Shown here in pieces: positions 1 to 6,564 of a DNA stretch of 11,267 bases. Made by a program: the position numbers and the translations under genes. The notes below the pieces were generated by a model that worked only from the letters and a program-made list of their open reading frames with translations, searched no databases and was not told the DNA's origin. The DNA is from Spirochaetia bacterium (GTDB lineage Bacteria > Spirochaetota > Spirochaetia > DTKZ01): NCBI GenBank assembly GCA_031270615.1, contig JAISXE010000206.1, positions 1 through 11,267 on the forward strand, given 5' to 3'. Position 1 is the first letter of the stretch, and every line of letters starts with the position of its first letter.

Positions 1-95
1 TCGGCAACCTCAAAAAAACTCCAGCCCGCAGGAAGTTTTGCCCAATCTGTATCCACGCGAAAACTGAATTCGTTACTCTTTGCGATGTTATCCAT
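1..95 (-). CDS. Probable six-bladed beta-propeller (NHL/SMP-30-like) protein, N-terminal fragment
   Basis: Only the first 31 codons are in the window; the gene continues past the left edge. It starts with ATG (93-95 on the complement), preceded at a good distance by a purine-rich GGGGGAG ribosome binding site. The visible protein reads MDNIAKSNEF and continues to WAKLPAGWSFFEVA. The W-x-K-L-P-x-G-W-S-F pattern is what I know from the start of NHL-repeat, peptidyl-amidating-lyase-like six-bladed propellers, where it precedes the first blade. Such proteins are often encoded beside catabolic transporters. No catalytic residue can be seen in so short a piece, so no reaction can be assigned. It is the last visible gene of the dctPQM-amidohydrolase unit, separated from the amidohydrolase by a decayed dctM fragment. 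Family assignment from 31 residues is tentative; the coding call itself is reasonably firm. Confidence 0.55.
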   Translation of the reverse strand, partial: MDNIAKSNEFSFRVDTDWAKLPAGWSFFEVA

Positions 96-142
96 CAAGG
101 ATCTCCCCCTTTTTTTCAACCTATGTAATTTGCTACATTACT

Positions 143-298
143 TTAACATTTGCTGTAAATAACCGCGATGACAGAGGCTTCCGTAGGGGTAAAAATACCA
201 CCAAGAACGATCACTGGCAAAAACAACACGCCAAGCGATTTCCATGTTTGTACTATTCTTTCTTTCCAAGTAAATCGCGCAACAGCTTTATCTATATT
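143..298 (-). pseudogene. Remnant of a second TRAP large permease (dctM) gene
   Basis: Reading this strand gives a peptide with FTWKER, then KSLGVLFLPVIVLGG, then IFTPTEASVIAVIYS, ending at a stop (143-145). This matches the middle of DctM proteins, where the family has an FTPTE motif after a hydrophobic LPVIILGG helix. The intact DctM in this window has the equivalent FTPTE at residues 236-240. The fragment covers only about 50 of about 430 residues. It lacks the roughly four residues usually found between GGI and FTPTE, and stops soon after. The open frame could extend upstream to 361, but that part overlaps the end of the amidohydrolase gene and does not look like DctM. It is not a recent copy of the intact dctM, because the two differ at many bases. 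The likely meaning is that a second TRAP operon once lay here and was deleted, or that two dctM genes recombined. It is not expected to make a working protein. Confidence 0.75.
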
Positions 299-333
299 TC
301 TGTGAAAAAATATATTTACCCCATTGTATAACA

Positions 334-1476
334 TCACGTCAAAGCAAAATCTCCCTGACAAAAAGCAATATCGCCACCTATAACCGTCATCTGCGGAACC
401 AGAAGTTTCTCTGTTTCAAAAGTGGTGCCAAAAAAATCCTGATGTGTGGCATTTTGCGAAATCTCCTTGAACACAGCAATATCGCCAAATGCTCCCGGCT
501 TCAAGGTTCCAATCCGTCCCTCCATTCCCATAAGCCGTGCCGGGGTCTCTGTAACCGCACATATAACATCCGGCAGGCTCATTCCCATTTTCAGGAACCG
601 CACCATGAGATAAGGCAAATTCTTTGCGTGAGCAGAGAGATTCATCTTATCGCATGTGCAGTCGGTGGAAATAATATCCGGCAGGAAGCCCTGCCGTATG
701 GCGGGAAGTGCCACATCAAAGCTGAAATTAGTCTTACCGCTGGCAGAATCAAATATAACACCCCGCTCCCGCGCCTTGCGCATGGATTCTTTAACCTTTC
801 CGTCCGGTTGATCCAAAATAGTATCTTCACCCACTCCCTGGTACATGTGGCAGTATACATCATCCCGGCCCAACAAAGCCGCCACCCCATTTAAGGACGT
901 AGGTGGATTTGTTGTGTGCACACACACATGAATACCTAATTCACGGGCAACCCGAACAGTTTCCTGTAGTGAATCGTCAGGAGACGCGATCCCCTTCGTA
1001 TAACGGATCTTCATACCAAGGATGTTGTCCCGATACGTTTCGACCACCTTCGCGATACATGTGGGACGGAATTCGGAAGGCGCAAATTTTTCAGGAAGAC
1101 TCATATCCGGCTGTCCCGAACCATACATATTGAGATAACTTTTGATGCGTATCGGTGCAGTCATAATAACGCCTTCATAAAAAGACCGGAAGTTACAAAA
1201 CCCCGCAGTTCCGCTGTCTACCGCAGAGGTAACACCGGTTGCAGGCAAAAACGCCGGATTAACAGACATCGTACTCCCTGTATGGTAAATATGAGTATGA
1301 AAATCAATAAGCCCTGGAAAAACATAACAGCCTTCTGCATCCACCATACGGACGGCTTCTGTGTCCGGCCCGGTTTTTGTGATCAAACCATTTTTAATCC
1401 CGATATCCATCACATCATCAATCTTTTGTGAAGGATCAACGACATGCCCATTCCTGATAATGCAATCAATCTTCAC
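334..1476 (-). CDS. Metal-dependent amidohydrolase/deacetylase, dihydroorotase-like (COG3964 type)
   Basis: A 380-residue cytoplasmic TIM-barrel hydrolase of the amidohydrolase superfamily, of normal length for the family. Visible metal ligands are H60 and H62 (in FHTH after the beta-1 strand), K156 (in GMK, the probable carboxylated lysine), H187 (VCVHTT), H210 (VYCHMY) and D272 (ISTD), a complete binuclear set. The N-terminal IIRNGHVVDP and C-terminal GRIGTLKPGAFGDIAVF segments are the usual flanking beta-sandwich. The closest functional knowledge I have is for the EF0837/Atu3266 group, reported to deacetylate acetylated alpha-hydroxy acids; related annotations say dihydroorotase or selenocysteine-synthase-linked, which I would not trust. 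The start is GTG at 1474-1476, chosen because AAAGGAGG lies 7 bases before it. It follows dctM by 18 bases, so it is probably co-transcribed and acts on the imported substrate or a product of it. The exact substrate is unknown. Confidence 0.9.
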   Translation of the reverse strand: MKIDCIIRNGHVVDPSQKIDDVMDIGIKNGLITKTGPDTEAVRMVDAEGCYVFPGLIDFHTHIYHTGSTMSVNPAFLPATGVTSAVDSGTAGFCNFRSFYEGVIMTAPIRIKSYLNMYGSGQPDMSLPEKFAPSEFRPTCIAKVVETYRDNILGMKIRYTKGIASPDDSLQETVRVARELGIHVCVHTTNPPTSLNGVAALLGRDDVYCHMYQGVGEDTILDQPDGKVKESMRKARERGVIFDSASGKTNFSFDVALPAIRQGFLPDIISTDCTCDKMNLSAHAKNLPYLMVRFLKMGMSLPDVICAVTETPARLMGMEGRIGTLKPGAFGDIAVFKEISQNATHQDFFGTTFETEKLLVPQMTVIGGDIAFCQGDFALT

Positions 1477-1494
1477 GATACTCCCTCCTTTCAG

Positions 1495-2781
1495 CTACAT
1501 CAGTCCAAAATACCGGGGCAACGCCAGTGAAATCTGCGGGATGAATGTTACCAAAAACAGGGCCACAAAAAGCGCAACCATCCAGGGTAAAAGGGCGATA
1601 GTTAACCGTCCTACCGACATATTGCCGATTTTTGCAACCACGAACAATACCAGCCCAAAAGGTGGAGTTAAAAGACCTATCATCAAGTTAAGAACCATGG
1701 ATATGCCGAAATGGACGGGGTCGACTTGATAAGCGTTAAGAAGCGGAAGAATCAACGGCACAAGGATGGTAATGGCCGAGGCTGTCTCCATAAAGCATCC
1801 AATGACAAGAAGAAAAACCGTCAAGATGCTGAGTAGCCCCGTCTGGCTGGAAACCACAGATGTCATCATCTCTAAGACCATTTGGGGAATTTTTATACGC
1901 ACAACGACATAACCAAAAAAGGTAGCGCCCGCTATGAGCATCGCAATAGTAAGGGAATCTCGTACTGTTTCGCGCAGAATACGTAACAGCTTGAACCAAG
2001 TCATCTCCCGGTACATCAAAAAAGAAAGGATGAGTGAGTAAAATACTACAATAACGGCTGATTCGGTAGGGGTAAAAGCGCCCGTATAAATACCGACAAG
2101 GATGATGACTGGAGCCATGAGAGGGAAAAAACCTTCTCTAAATGCCACAAATATTTCCCGGATTTTTGGGAATTGGGTACGCGGATACTTACGGATAATG
2201 GCAAAAATCGTTACGACTATCATCATTATAACAGCCATAAGAATTCCCGGCACAAGACCTGCCATAAACAGGGCACCAACTGATGCGCCTGACACCGTAC
2301 CATAAATAACCAGCGGAACACTAGGCGGGATGATGGGCCCTAAGGTGGAAGAAGCCGCCGTAACTCCACAAGAGAATCCGTCATCAAACCCCTTTTCCCG
2401 CATTGCCTGTATTTCGATGGAACCCAGGCCGCCGGCATCGGACACGGCTGTACCTGACATACCGGCGAAAATAACACTTGCCAAAACATTCACATGCCCA
2501 AGCCCACCTGGAAGCCAACCCACCAGCTTCATGCAGAAATCAAACAAGCGGCGCGTAATACCGCCTATATTCATCAGTTTTCCTGCAAGAAGAAACATCG
2601 GTATCGCAAGAATTGTAAAGGTATTAACCCCGGCCAGCATATGCTGCAACAGCGTACCCCATCTCATGTTGCCGTTCACAGTCATTAATACGATTCCGGT
2701 AAGCGCCATACTTATGTATATGGGTACTTTTAAAACGAAGAGACCAATAAGAGTACTCAAGAAAACAATCACTTGCATCAT
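1495..2781 (-). CDS. dctM: TRAP transporter large permease DctM
   Basis: A 428-residue membrane protein, the usual length for the large subunit of tripartite ATP-independent periplasmic (TRAP) transporters. It is hydrophobic throughout, with about 12 membrane segments. Family motifs seen in order are LAIPMFLLAGKLM (58-70), GGLGHVNVLASVIFAGMSGT (92-111), AVSDAGGLG (112-120), STLGPIIPPSVPL (145-157), FTPTE (236-240) and a C-terminal LLTPPFG segment. It forms the ion-coupled (typically sodium) translocation channel that takes substrate from DctP. Its ATG overlaps the dctQ stop codon in an ATGA arrangement and there is no strong ribosome binding site, so translation is probably coupled to dctQ. 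A second ATG follows immediately and could serve equally. The base composition is more AT-rich than the transketolase module to the right. Family is certain; substrate is not readable from this subunit. Confidence 0.96.
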   Translation of the reverse strand: MMQVIVFLSTLIGLFVLKVPIYISMALTGIVLMTVNGNMRWGTLLQHMLAGVNTFTILAIPMFLLAGKLMNIGGITRRLFDFCMKLVGWLPGGLGHVNVLASVIFAGMSGTAVSDAGGLGSIEIQAMREKGFDDGFSCGVTAASSTLGPIIPPSVPLVIYGTVSGASVGALFMAGLVPGILMAVIMMIVVTIFAIIRKYPRTQFPKIREIFVAFREGFFPLMAPVIILVGIYTGAFTPTESAVIVVFYSLILSFLMYREMTWFKLLRILRETVRDSLTIAMLIAGATFFGYVVVRIKIPQMVLEMMTSVVSSQTGLLSILTVFLLVIGCFMETASAITILVPLILPLLNAYQVDPVHFGISMVLNLMIGLLTPPFGLVLFVVAKIGNMSVGRLTIALLPWMVALFVALFLVTFIPQISLALPRYFGLM

Positions 2782-3305
2782 ATATTCAATTCCAGTTTTT
2801 CTTCCGGGATTACTTCGTTTTCGTGAATAAGCAATGTCAACGACTTGCCGCGCACTATATTTATTATTCGTACTACTGATATTATCAAAAGAATTACAAA
2901 AGAAATCATGATGCCAGCATATATCCAGTTCATCTGTAGCCAGTCCATGGAAACGGCAGCCACGCCTTTGTATGTAGCAAGATTCAAAAAACCGCTACGG
3001 ATACAAAATAGGGAAAAAACAATGATGATTATACTGATGAGTATCTCGGCTCCCATGCGCAATTTTCTCGGCAAACGGTCAACAACCATATCCACAACAA
3101 TATGCAGACCCTCCGCCAAAGCCAGCGGCGCTCCGATGAACGACATCATACAAAACGCAAGCCGCGCTATTTCCTCTGTCCAACTAATACCAATCGCGAA
3201 AGTACGACAAAACATTTGTATCCCGATCACGAGCGCAATCGTGAGCAAGAATCCAATGCATATCCACTCAATCAAAAGAAGAAACCGCGCGGCTATCTTT
3301 TTCAT
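2778..3305 (-). CDS. dctQ: TRAP transporter small permease DctQ
   Basis: A 175-residue inner-membrane protein with four hydrophobic segments (about 10-32, 46-65, 85-105 and 125-150), as expected for the small TRAP subunit. The conserved SWTEEIAR motif (41-48) sits just before the second segment and marks the DctQ family. The short polar C-terminal tail (about 152-175) is cytoplasmic. DctQ pairs with DctM in the membrane complex. The gene starts 3 bases after the dctP stop codon, with only a weak ribosome binding site, and ends inside the dctM start codon, so the three genes form one tightly coupled unit in the order dctP-dctQ-dctM. This family diverges quickly in sequence, so it gives no substrate information. 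Confidence 0.93.
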   Translation of the reverse strand: MKKIAARFLLLIEWICIGFLLTIALVIGIQMFCRTFAIGISWTEEIARLAFCMMSFIGAPLALAEGLHIVVDMVVDRLPRKLRMGAEILISIIIIVFSLFCIRSGFLNLATYKGVAAVSMDWLQMNWIYAGIMISFVILLIISVVRIINIVRGKSLTLLIHENEVIPEEKLELNI

Positions 3306-3308
3306 AAA

Positions 3309-4304
3309 TTATTTATACTTCATTATCTGTTCGTAGGTAAAGCCGGGCCATTTCGTTTTGAACAGATTCTTATTATACTCAGCCAAAGCGTCCGAAAAAG
3401 CCTGCCTGTCGAAGTTCATAAGTTTCATGCCGCCATCAAGGCACTGTTTTTTATAACCGGCCAGTCTTTCGGTCGCCAACTTGTCCGCATAGGCCATGGC
3501 TTCCTTCGCGCTTTCGTTGAGTATGGCCTGCTGGGTAGAACTCATAGACTCAAACAAGGGTTTATGAATAAATGTTGCCGCATGGTCAAATACATGATTA
3601 CTATCAGCAATATATTTTTGAACTTCGTATATCTTCAGGGTGACCATCTGTTCGTAACCTCCTTCACAGGCTTCGGCAGTACCAGTCTGTAGAGCCGTAT
3701 ACAATTCACCCATGGCAATTGTTGTAGAAACAACATTCAAGCGCCCCCATGCATCAACATATGTTTTCATAAGTGGCAGACGCAGTTTTAGACCTGCCAC
3801 ATCGGTCGGCTTTAGGATTTCTCTATTAGATGCAAACACGCGAATATCGCGGAAATGATACGCGAGCGGTTTTATATTATTCGCCTCGAATTTTGCTCTT
3901 AGGCCCGCACCTATGTCCGACGCGAGGATTCTTCCCAATTGTTCCCAACTGGTGAGGAGGAAAGGAGAAGAAAGAAAAGTGAATTCTGGCGCAAACATGT
4001 CCAATCCCTCCATCCCATTGACCCCCATATCCAGCTCGCCGCTCTTCAAAGAAGCCAAATTATCATTGCCGCTACCCAAGGCCCCGTCGGTAAAAATACT
4101 GATTTCTATAGTACCCTTAGTCTTTCGATTAACATCCTCGGCCAGTTTTTTCATTGCCACTCCTGCCGGACCATCGTTTGCAAAGGGGGTTGCATAATCC
4201 AGTTTAAAAGTCTTTTCACCACCTGTTGATTCCTGTTCGCCTCCAGAAAAGGCTACTCCAGCGACGAATACGAAAACCATCGTCATATAAAGCTTTTTTG
4301 CCAT
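3309..4304 (-). CDS. dctP: TRAP transporter solute-binding protein DctP
   Basis: A 331-residue exported binding protein. Residues 1-20 form a signal peptide (MAKK, then a hydrophobic run ending VAGVAFSGG) without a lipobox cysteine, so signal peptidase I processing into the periplasm is likely. The mature part has the DctP fold hallmarks: DYATPFANDGP at the N-terminus, GVNGMEGL near 95-101, R155 in DIRVFAS, and R175 in AGLKLRLP, which corresponds to the arginine that binds the ligand carboxylate in characterised members such as SiaP. This supports a carboxylate-containing substrate but does not identify it. ATG at 4302-4304 is chosen over the ATG at 4314-4316 because GGAGGG lies 5 bases before it, and the upstream ATG actually overlaps that ribosome binding site. 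It is the first gene of its unit, directly behind a good promoter. Confidence 0.95.
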   Translation of the reverse strand: MAKKLYMTMVFVFVAGVAFSGGEQESTGGEKTFKLDYATPFANDGPAGVAMKKLAEDVNRKTKGTIEISIFTDGALGSGNDNLASLKSGELDMGVNGMEGLDMFAPEFTFLSSPFLLTSWEQLGRILASDIGAGLRAKFEANNIKPLAYHFRDIRVFASNREILKPTDVAGLKLRLPLMKTYVDAWGRLNVVSTTIAMGELYTALQTGTAEACEGGYEQMVTLKIYEVQKYIADSNHVFDHAATFIHKPLFESMSSTQQAILNESAKEAMAYADKLATERLAGYKKQCLDGGMKLMNFDRQAFSDALAEYNKNLFKTKWPGFTYEQIMKYK

Positions 4305-4342
4305 GATACCCTCCATTTTTTCGGCTTTGTAAATATTTGGCT

Positions 4343-4371
4343 AGTTTATAGGCGTTTTTACTATCTGTCAA
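4343..4371 (-). promoter_or_regulatory. Sigma-70-type promoter for dctPQM and downstream genes
   Basis: On the minus strand a perfect TTGACA -35 box (4366-4371) is followed either by TAAACT at 17-bp spacing (4343-4348) or TATAAA at 15-bp spacing (4345-4350). Transcription would begin near 4336, leaving a leader of about 30 bases before the dctP start. The surroundings are AT-rich, and no other gene on this strand lies between here and 4925. Confidence 0.65.
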
Positions 4372-4392
4372 TTTAAATGAATTTACGTTATC

Positions 4393-4409
4393 ATTAAGAA
4401 AAACTTAAT
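4393..4409. promoter_or_regulatory. 17-bp inverted repeat upstream of the dctP promoter, possible regulator site
   Basis: ATTAAG and CTTAAT are perfect 6-bp arms separated by AAAAA. The centre lies about 30 bp upstream of the -35 box, a position typical of an activator site. No terminator role is expected, because no T-tract follows on the minus strand and no gene ends here. It does not resemble the palindrome in front of the transketolase genes, so a different regulator would be involved. Confidence 0.35.
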
Positions 4410-4464
4410 TTATGGAGGATTTGTTTCAAAATCGGAAAAGCCTATGGCGCATGGACGAAGCGCA

Positions 4465-4515
4465 ATTTTGCATGCCTCGGCAACCGCACGCAGGCAGCGT
4501 GTCTGTGATAACAAA
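4465..4515. repeat. Dispersed ~50-bp repeat, copy 1
   Basis: This stretch begins ATTTTGCATGCC, includes CGGCAACCGCACGC and ends AGCGTGTCTGTGATAACAA. It matches 11216-11265 almost exactly in the same orientation, with one T/C change and a small indel plus changes in the middle. The CACGC...GCGTG core can form a small hairpin. No reading frame of interest crosses it. The two copies bracket the transketolase-epimerase gene block. Confidence 0.8.
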
Positions 4516-4599
4516 GCTTCTGGACAAAAGGCCTTAAAAAACCTTGGCGTATGCACATAGGTTAATGGCCGAGCAAAATTGTGACTCGCTAAAAAACCG

Positions 4600-4653
4600 C
4601 ACGCGAAGCGTGTGTTTCATTGGAGGGCTTCGCGAAGAATATCGAAAGATATT
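4600..4653. repeat. Cluster of short hairpins with GAA/GAAA loops in a gene-free spacer
   Basis: Three small perfect palindromic elements follow each other: CACGC-GAA-GCGTG (4600-4612), CTTCGCGAAG (4628-4637) and AATATC-GAAA-GATATT (4638-4653), the last with a GNRA-type tetraloop. CACGC...GCGTG also occurs in the dispersed repeat at 4465-4515. They lie in a gap of about 620 bases between dctP and the epimerase gene in which I find no convincing gene on either strand. They could be parts of repetitive extragenic elements or of a structured transcript; the sequence does not decide. Confidence 0.5.
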
Positions 4654-4707
4654 ACTCTTTCCACACCGGATGGGATATTCGCAGAGATCGTCCGCCGCAG
4701 ACCAATA

Positions 4708-4723
4708 GAGTTGTTTAGAAACC
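4708..4723 (+). repeat. Half copy of the 6641-6673 palindromic repeat
   Basis: GAGTTGTTTAGAAACC here is identical over 16 bases to the left arm of the perfect hairpin at 6642-6673, but the right arm is missing. It directly abuts the left end of the 160-bp inverted-repeat element beginning at 4725, which suggests the element or a rearrangement interrupted a former full palindrome. Confidence 0.6.
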
Positions 4724-4724
4724 T

Positions 4725-4884
4725 CTGTCAACAAGTTAAAAAAGGGGATGTGCGCATTTTTGGCGCCGGAGCGCCAAAAACCAGGCTTTCCGCTTCAATC
4801 TTTTTGCCGCCAGGCGGCAAAAAGGATTTCCGCTGCAATCCTTTGCGCCCCACGGGCTGACTTTTGGCCTTAACCTGTTGACAG
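4725..4884. repeat. 160-bp element with 15-bp terminal inverted repeats (MITE- or REP-like)
   Basis: CTGTCAACAAGTTAA at 4725-4739 and TTAACCTGTTGACAG at 4870-4884 are inverted copies with one mismatch in 15. Between them lie two perfect hairpins: arms 4757-4766/4771-4780 (TTTTTGGCGC, loop CGGA) and arms 4800-4811/4813-4824 (CTTTTTGCCGCC around a single A). The whole unit could fold into one long branched structure. There is no transposase, no clear target-site duplication and no credible protein inside. Both hairpins have T runs on the 5' side and A runs on the 3' side on either strand, so they are not ordinary intrinsic terminators. Confidence 0.6.
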
Positions 4885-4924
4885 TGGGTGCCTGTCCGTG
4901 GTTTTTTCATTCCTCCTATGTCTC

Positions 4925-5737
4925 CTATGTCTTCGCAAGAAGCGGCGCAAGGTAGTCCATGCTTTTTGTCACGTCGTCGATAAACGAGACTTTCAGGTTC
5001 GCCTCCAAAGCGACCCTGCCCCTGTATTCCAGCGCGTCAAGCACGCCGATGATCTTTTTGAAATCCAGTGCCCCAAAACCGGGCAGGAAGCGGTTGTTGT
5101 CGGACAAATGGAAACCGGTAAAATGGTCCCGGTGGCGGATCATGGCGGCTTCCATGTTCGACTCTTCAATGTTCATGTGCCAGGTGTCGGGCAGGATATG
5201 GACAAAGGGATTTTGCGCATCCAGTATGATCTCCCAGGCCCCGTCCAGGCTGTTCCCCAGGGGCGATTCAAAACGATTGATCGCCTCCACGATGAAGGGG
5301 GTTTTCAGGCGCAGGGCCTCCGGCGCGATCTCGGCCACCGAGGCCTTGAGGCATTCAAGGTTTTCCGCGGAGTTTTCGCCCATCGCGCCTTTCAGAAAGC
5401 CCGCGACGGCCCCCGCCCCGAACTCCGAGGCGAAGGCCAGGAACTCCTTCGCGCGCCTGACGGATTCCTTTCTGCGGGATTCCCCGGCGGCCGCGAGCGA
5501 CAGGTTGTTGGTCTTCGCGGTAAAGCCCGTCGCGAAAACGGAAAGGACAAGCCCGAAGTCCGCCAGAAAGTCCTTCAGGTCCTGCGGCTTGACGGCCAGG
5601 GGGTCCTTGATGTTCAGCTCAACGCCGTCAAAGCCGAGGCCCTGAAGAGTCCGCATATTCGCGATAAAGGCGGAATCGCCCCGGTAGTTATCGGGAAGCA
5701 GTGTCTGGATGGCAAGAAAATAGCGGTAGCGGTTCAT
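4925..5737 (-). CDS. Xylose-isomerase-like TIM-barrel sugar epimerase/isomerase (tagatose/psicose 3-epimerase family)
   Basis: A 270-residue cytoplasmic protein, the normal size for ketose 3-epimerases. The four metal ligands of that family are visible: E151 in VEAINRFE, D184 in PDTWHMNIEE, H210 in GFHLSDNNR and E245 in ALEANL. The NRFE, WHMNIEE and NR-(F)-LPGFG stretches closely follow those of D-tagatose/D-psicose 3-epimerases, where E151 and E245 are the catalytic pair. It probably epimerises a ketose at C3 or isomerises an aldose and ketose; hydroxypyruvate-isomerase-like or apiose-isomerase-like activity cannot be excluded. I place the start at ATG 5735-5737, 5 bases after the preceding stop; a TTG at 5744-5746 overlapping that stop would add three residues. 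It is the last gene of the right-hand module and forms a pair with the short-chain dehydrogenase. A 9-bp duplication (TCCTATGTC twice, 4914-4931) covers its stop codon. Confidence 0.88.
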   Translation of the reverse strand: MNRYRYFLAIQTLLPDNYRGDSAFIANMRTLQGLGFDGVELNIKDPLAVKPQDLKDFLADFGLVLSVFATGFTAKTNNLSLAAAGESRRKESVRRAKEFLAFASEFGAGAVAGFLKGAMGENSAENLECLKASVAEIAPEALRLKTPFIVEAINRFESPLGNSLDGAWEIILDAQNPFVHILPDTWHMNIEESNMEAAMIRHRDHFTGFHLSDNNRFLPGFGALDFKKIIGVLDALEYRGRVALEANLKVSFIDDVTKSMDYLAPLLAKT

Positions 5738-5742
5738 TGCCG

Positions 5743-6564
5743 TCAATCCATTTCAAACCCGCCGTCCACATTCAGGGTCTGCCCCGTGATGTAGTCCGCG
5801 TCCTTCGAGCACAGAAAGGCCACCGCCCCGGCCATATCCTCCGCCGTGCCGGGACGCTTTAGGGGGATGCGCGCGATAAAGTCGTCGTTGGCCTTCTTCG
5901 CGCTGATGCCGAAGGCTTTTTCCTTGTCGCGGTTGTTCTGATCCCACATGGGGGTTTCCACGACGCTGGGGGCAATGGCGTTGACGTTGATGTTGTAAGG
6001 GGCAAAGGCGTTTGCCGCCGACTGGGTTATGCTGATAACCGCTGCCTTGCTTGCCGAATACGCGAGCTGGTATTCCCTGCCCCTGCGGCCCGATATGGAG
6101 GTGAAGTTGACGATTTTTCCGTGGGATTTGTCCGCGCGGCCCGCGGCCTTTACCGTTTCGGGGACCTGCCTGATCATCTGGGCACCCACGGCCTGGTTCA
6201 CGAACGCGGTTCCCTTCTGGTTGATGTCGATAACCCTGTCCCAGATTTCCTCGCTTACCTCGGTGAAGTTGTTGCTCTGCACAACCCCGGCGGTGTTGAC
6301 GAAAATGTCTATGCGGCCGAACTCCTTGACAACATTTTCCACCACCGCGGGGATCTCCGCGATTTTGGAAATGTCGAGTTTCAGGGCAAGGGTCTTTACG
6401 CCAAACCCCGCCGCCTCTTTGGCAACGGCGTCAACCCCGGCCTGGTTGATGTCGGCGACGGCGATATGCGCGCCTTCGCGCGCAAGCCTCAAAGCCACGC
6501 CCTTCCCGATGCCCGAACCGGCGCCGGTAACAAGGGCTATTTTTCCTTCAAATCTTTTTTCCAT
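5743..6564 (-). CDS. Short-chain dehydrogenase/reductase, probable NAD-dependent polyol/sugar oxidoreductase
   Basis: A 273-residue classical SDR. The cofactor motif TGAGSGIG spans 13-20. D38 at the end of the second strand favours NAD(H) over NADP(H). NTAG (90-93) replaces the usual NNAG. The catalytic residues are S156, Y169 and K173 (YSASK). The segment around 132-149 is longer than in minimal SDRs, a feature seen in sorbitol- and sorbitol-6-phosphate-type dehydrogenases. The C-terminal DYITGQTLNVDGG is standard. It is likely to oxidise a polyol or sugar hydroxyl to a ketone, or the reverse, feeding the epimerase next to it. ATG at 6562-6564 is preferred over an in-frame ATG 13 codons upstream because AAGGAG lies 8 bases before it. 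Its stop is nearly fused to the epimerase start. The exact substrate cannot be read from the sequence. Confidence 0.92.
   Translation of the reverse strand: MEKRFEGKIALVTGAGSGIGKGVALRLAREGAHIAVADINQAGVDAVAKEAAGFGVKTLALKLDISKIAEIPAVVENVVKEFGRIDIFVNTAGVVQSNNFTEVSEEIWDRVIDINQKGTAFVNQAVGAQMIRQVPETVKAAGRADKSHGKIVNFTSISGRRGREYQLAYSASKAAVISITQSAANAFAPYNINVNAIAPSVVETPMWDQNNRDKEKAFGISAKKANDDFIARIPLKRPGTAEDMAGAVAFLCSKDADYITGQTLNVDGGFEMD

Noticed and set aside
4757..4824. The two hairpins as intrinsic terminators of the epimerase transcript
   Set aside because: Their T runs precede the stems and A runs follow on both strands, the reverse of a normal terminator. They fit better as parts of the inverted-repeat element.
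4728..4910. 60-residue frame on the minus strand beginning just after the epimerase gene
   Set aside because: It has GGAGG only one base from the ATG, which is too close, and its sequence is the translation of the hairpin element.
4898..5794. Long open frame on the plus strand opposite the epimerase gene
   Set aside because: It is the antisense shadow of a GC-rich gene. The minus frame has full family motifs and a coupled start, while the plus frame shows no recognisable protein. The same applies to long plus frames opposite the dehydrogenase, regulator and transketolase genes.
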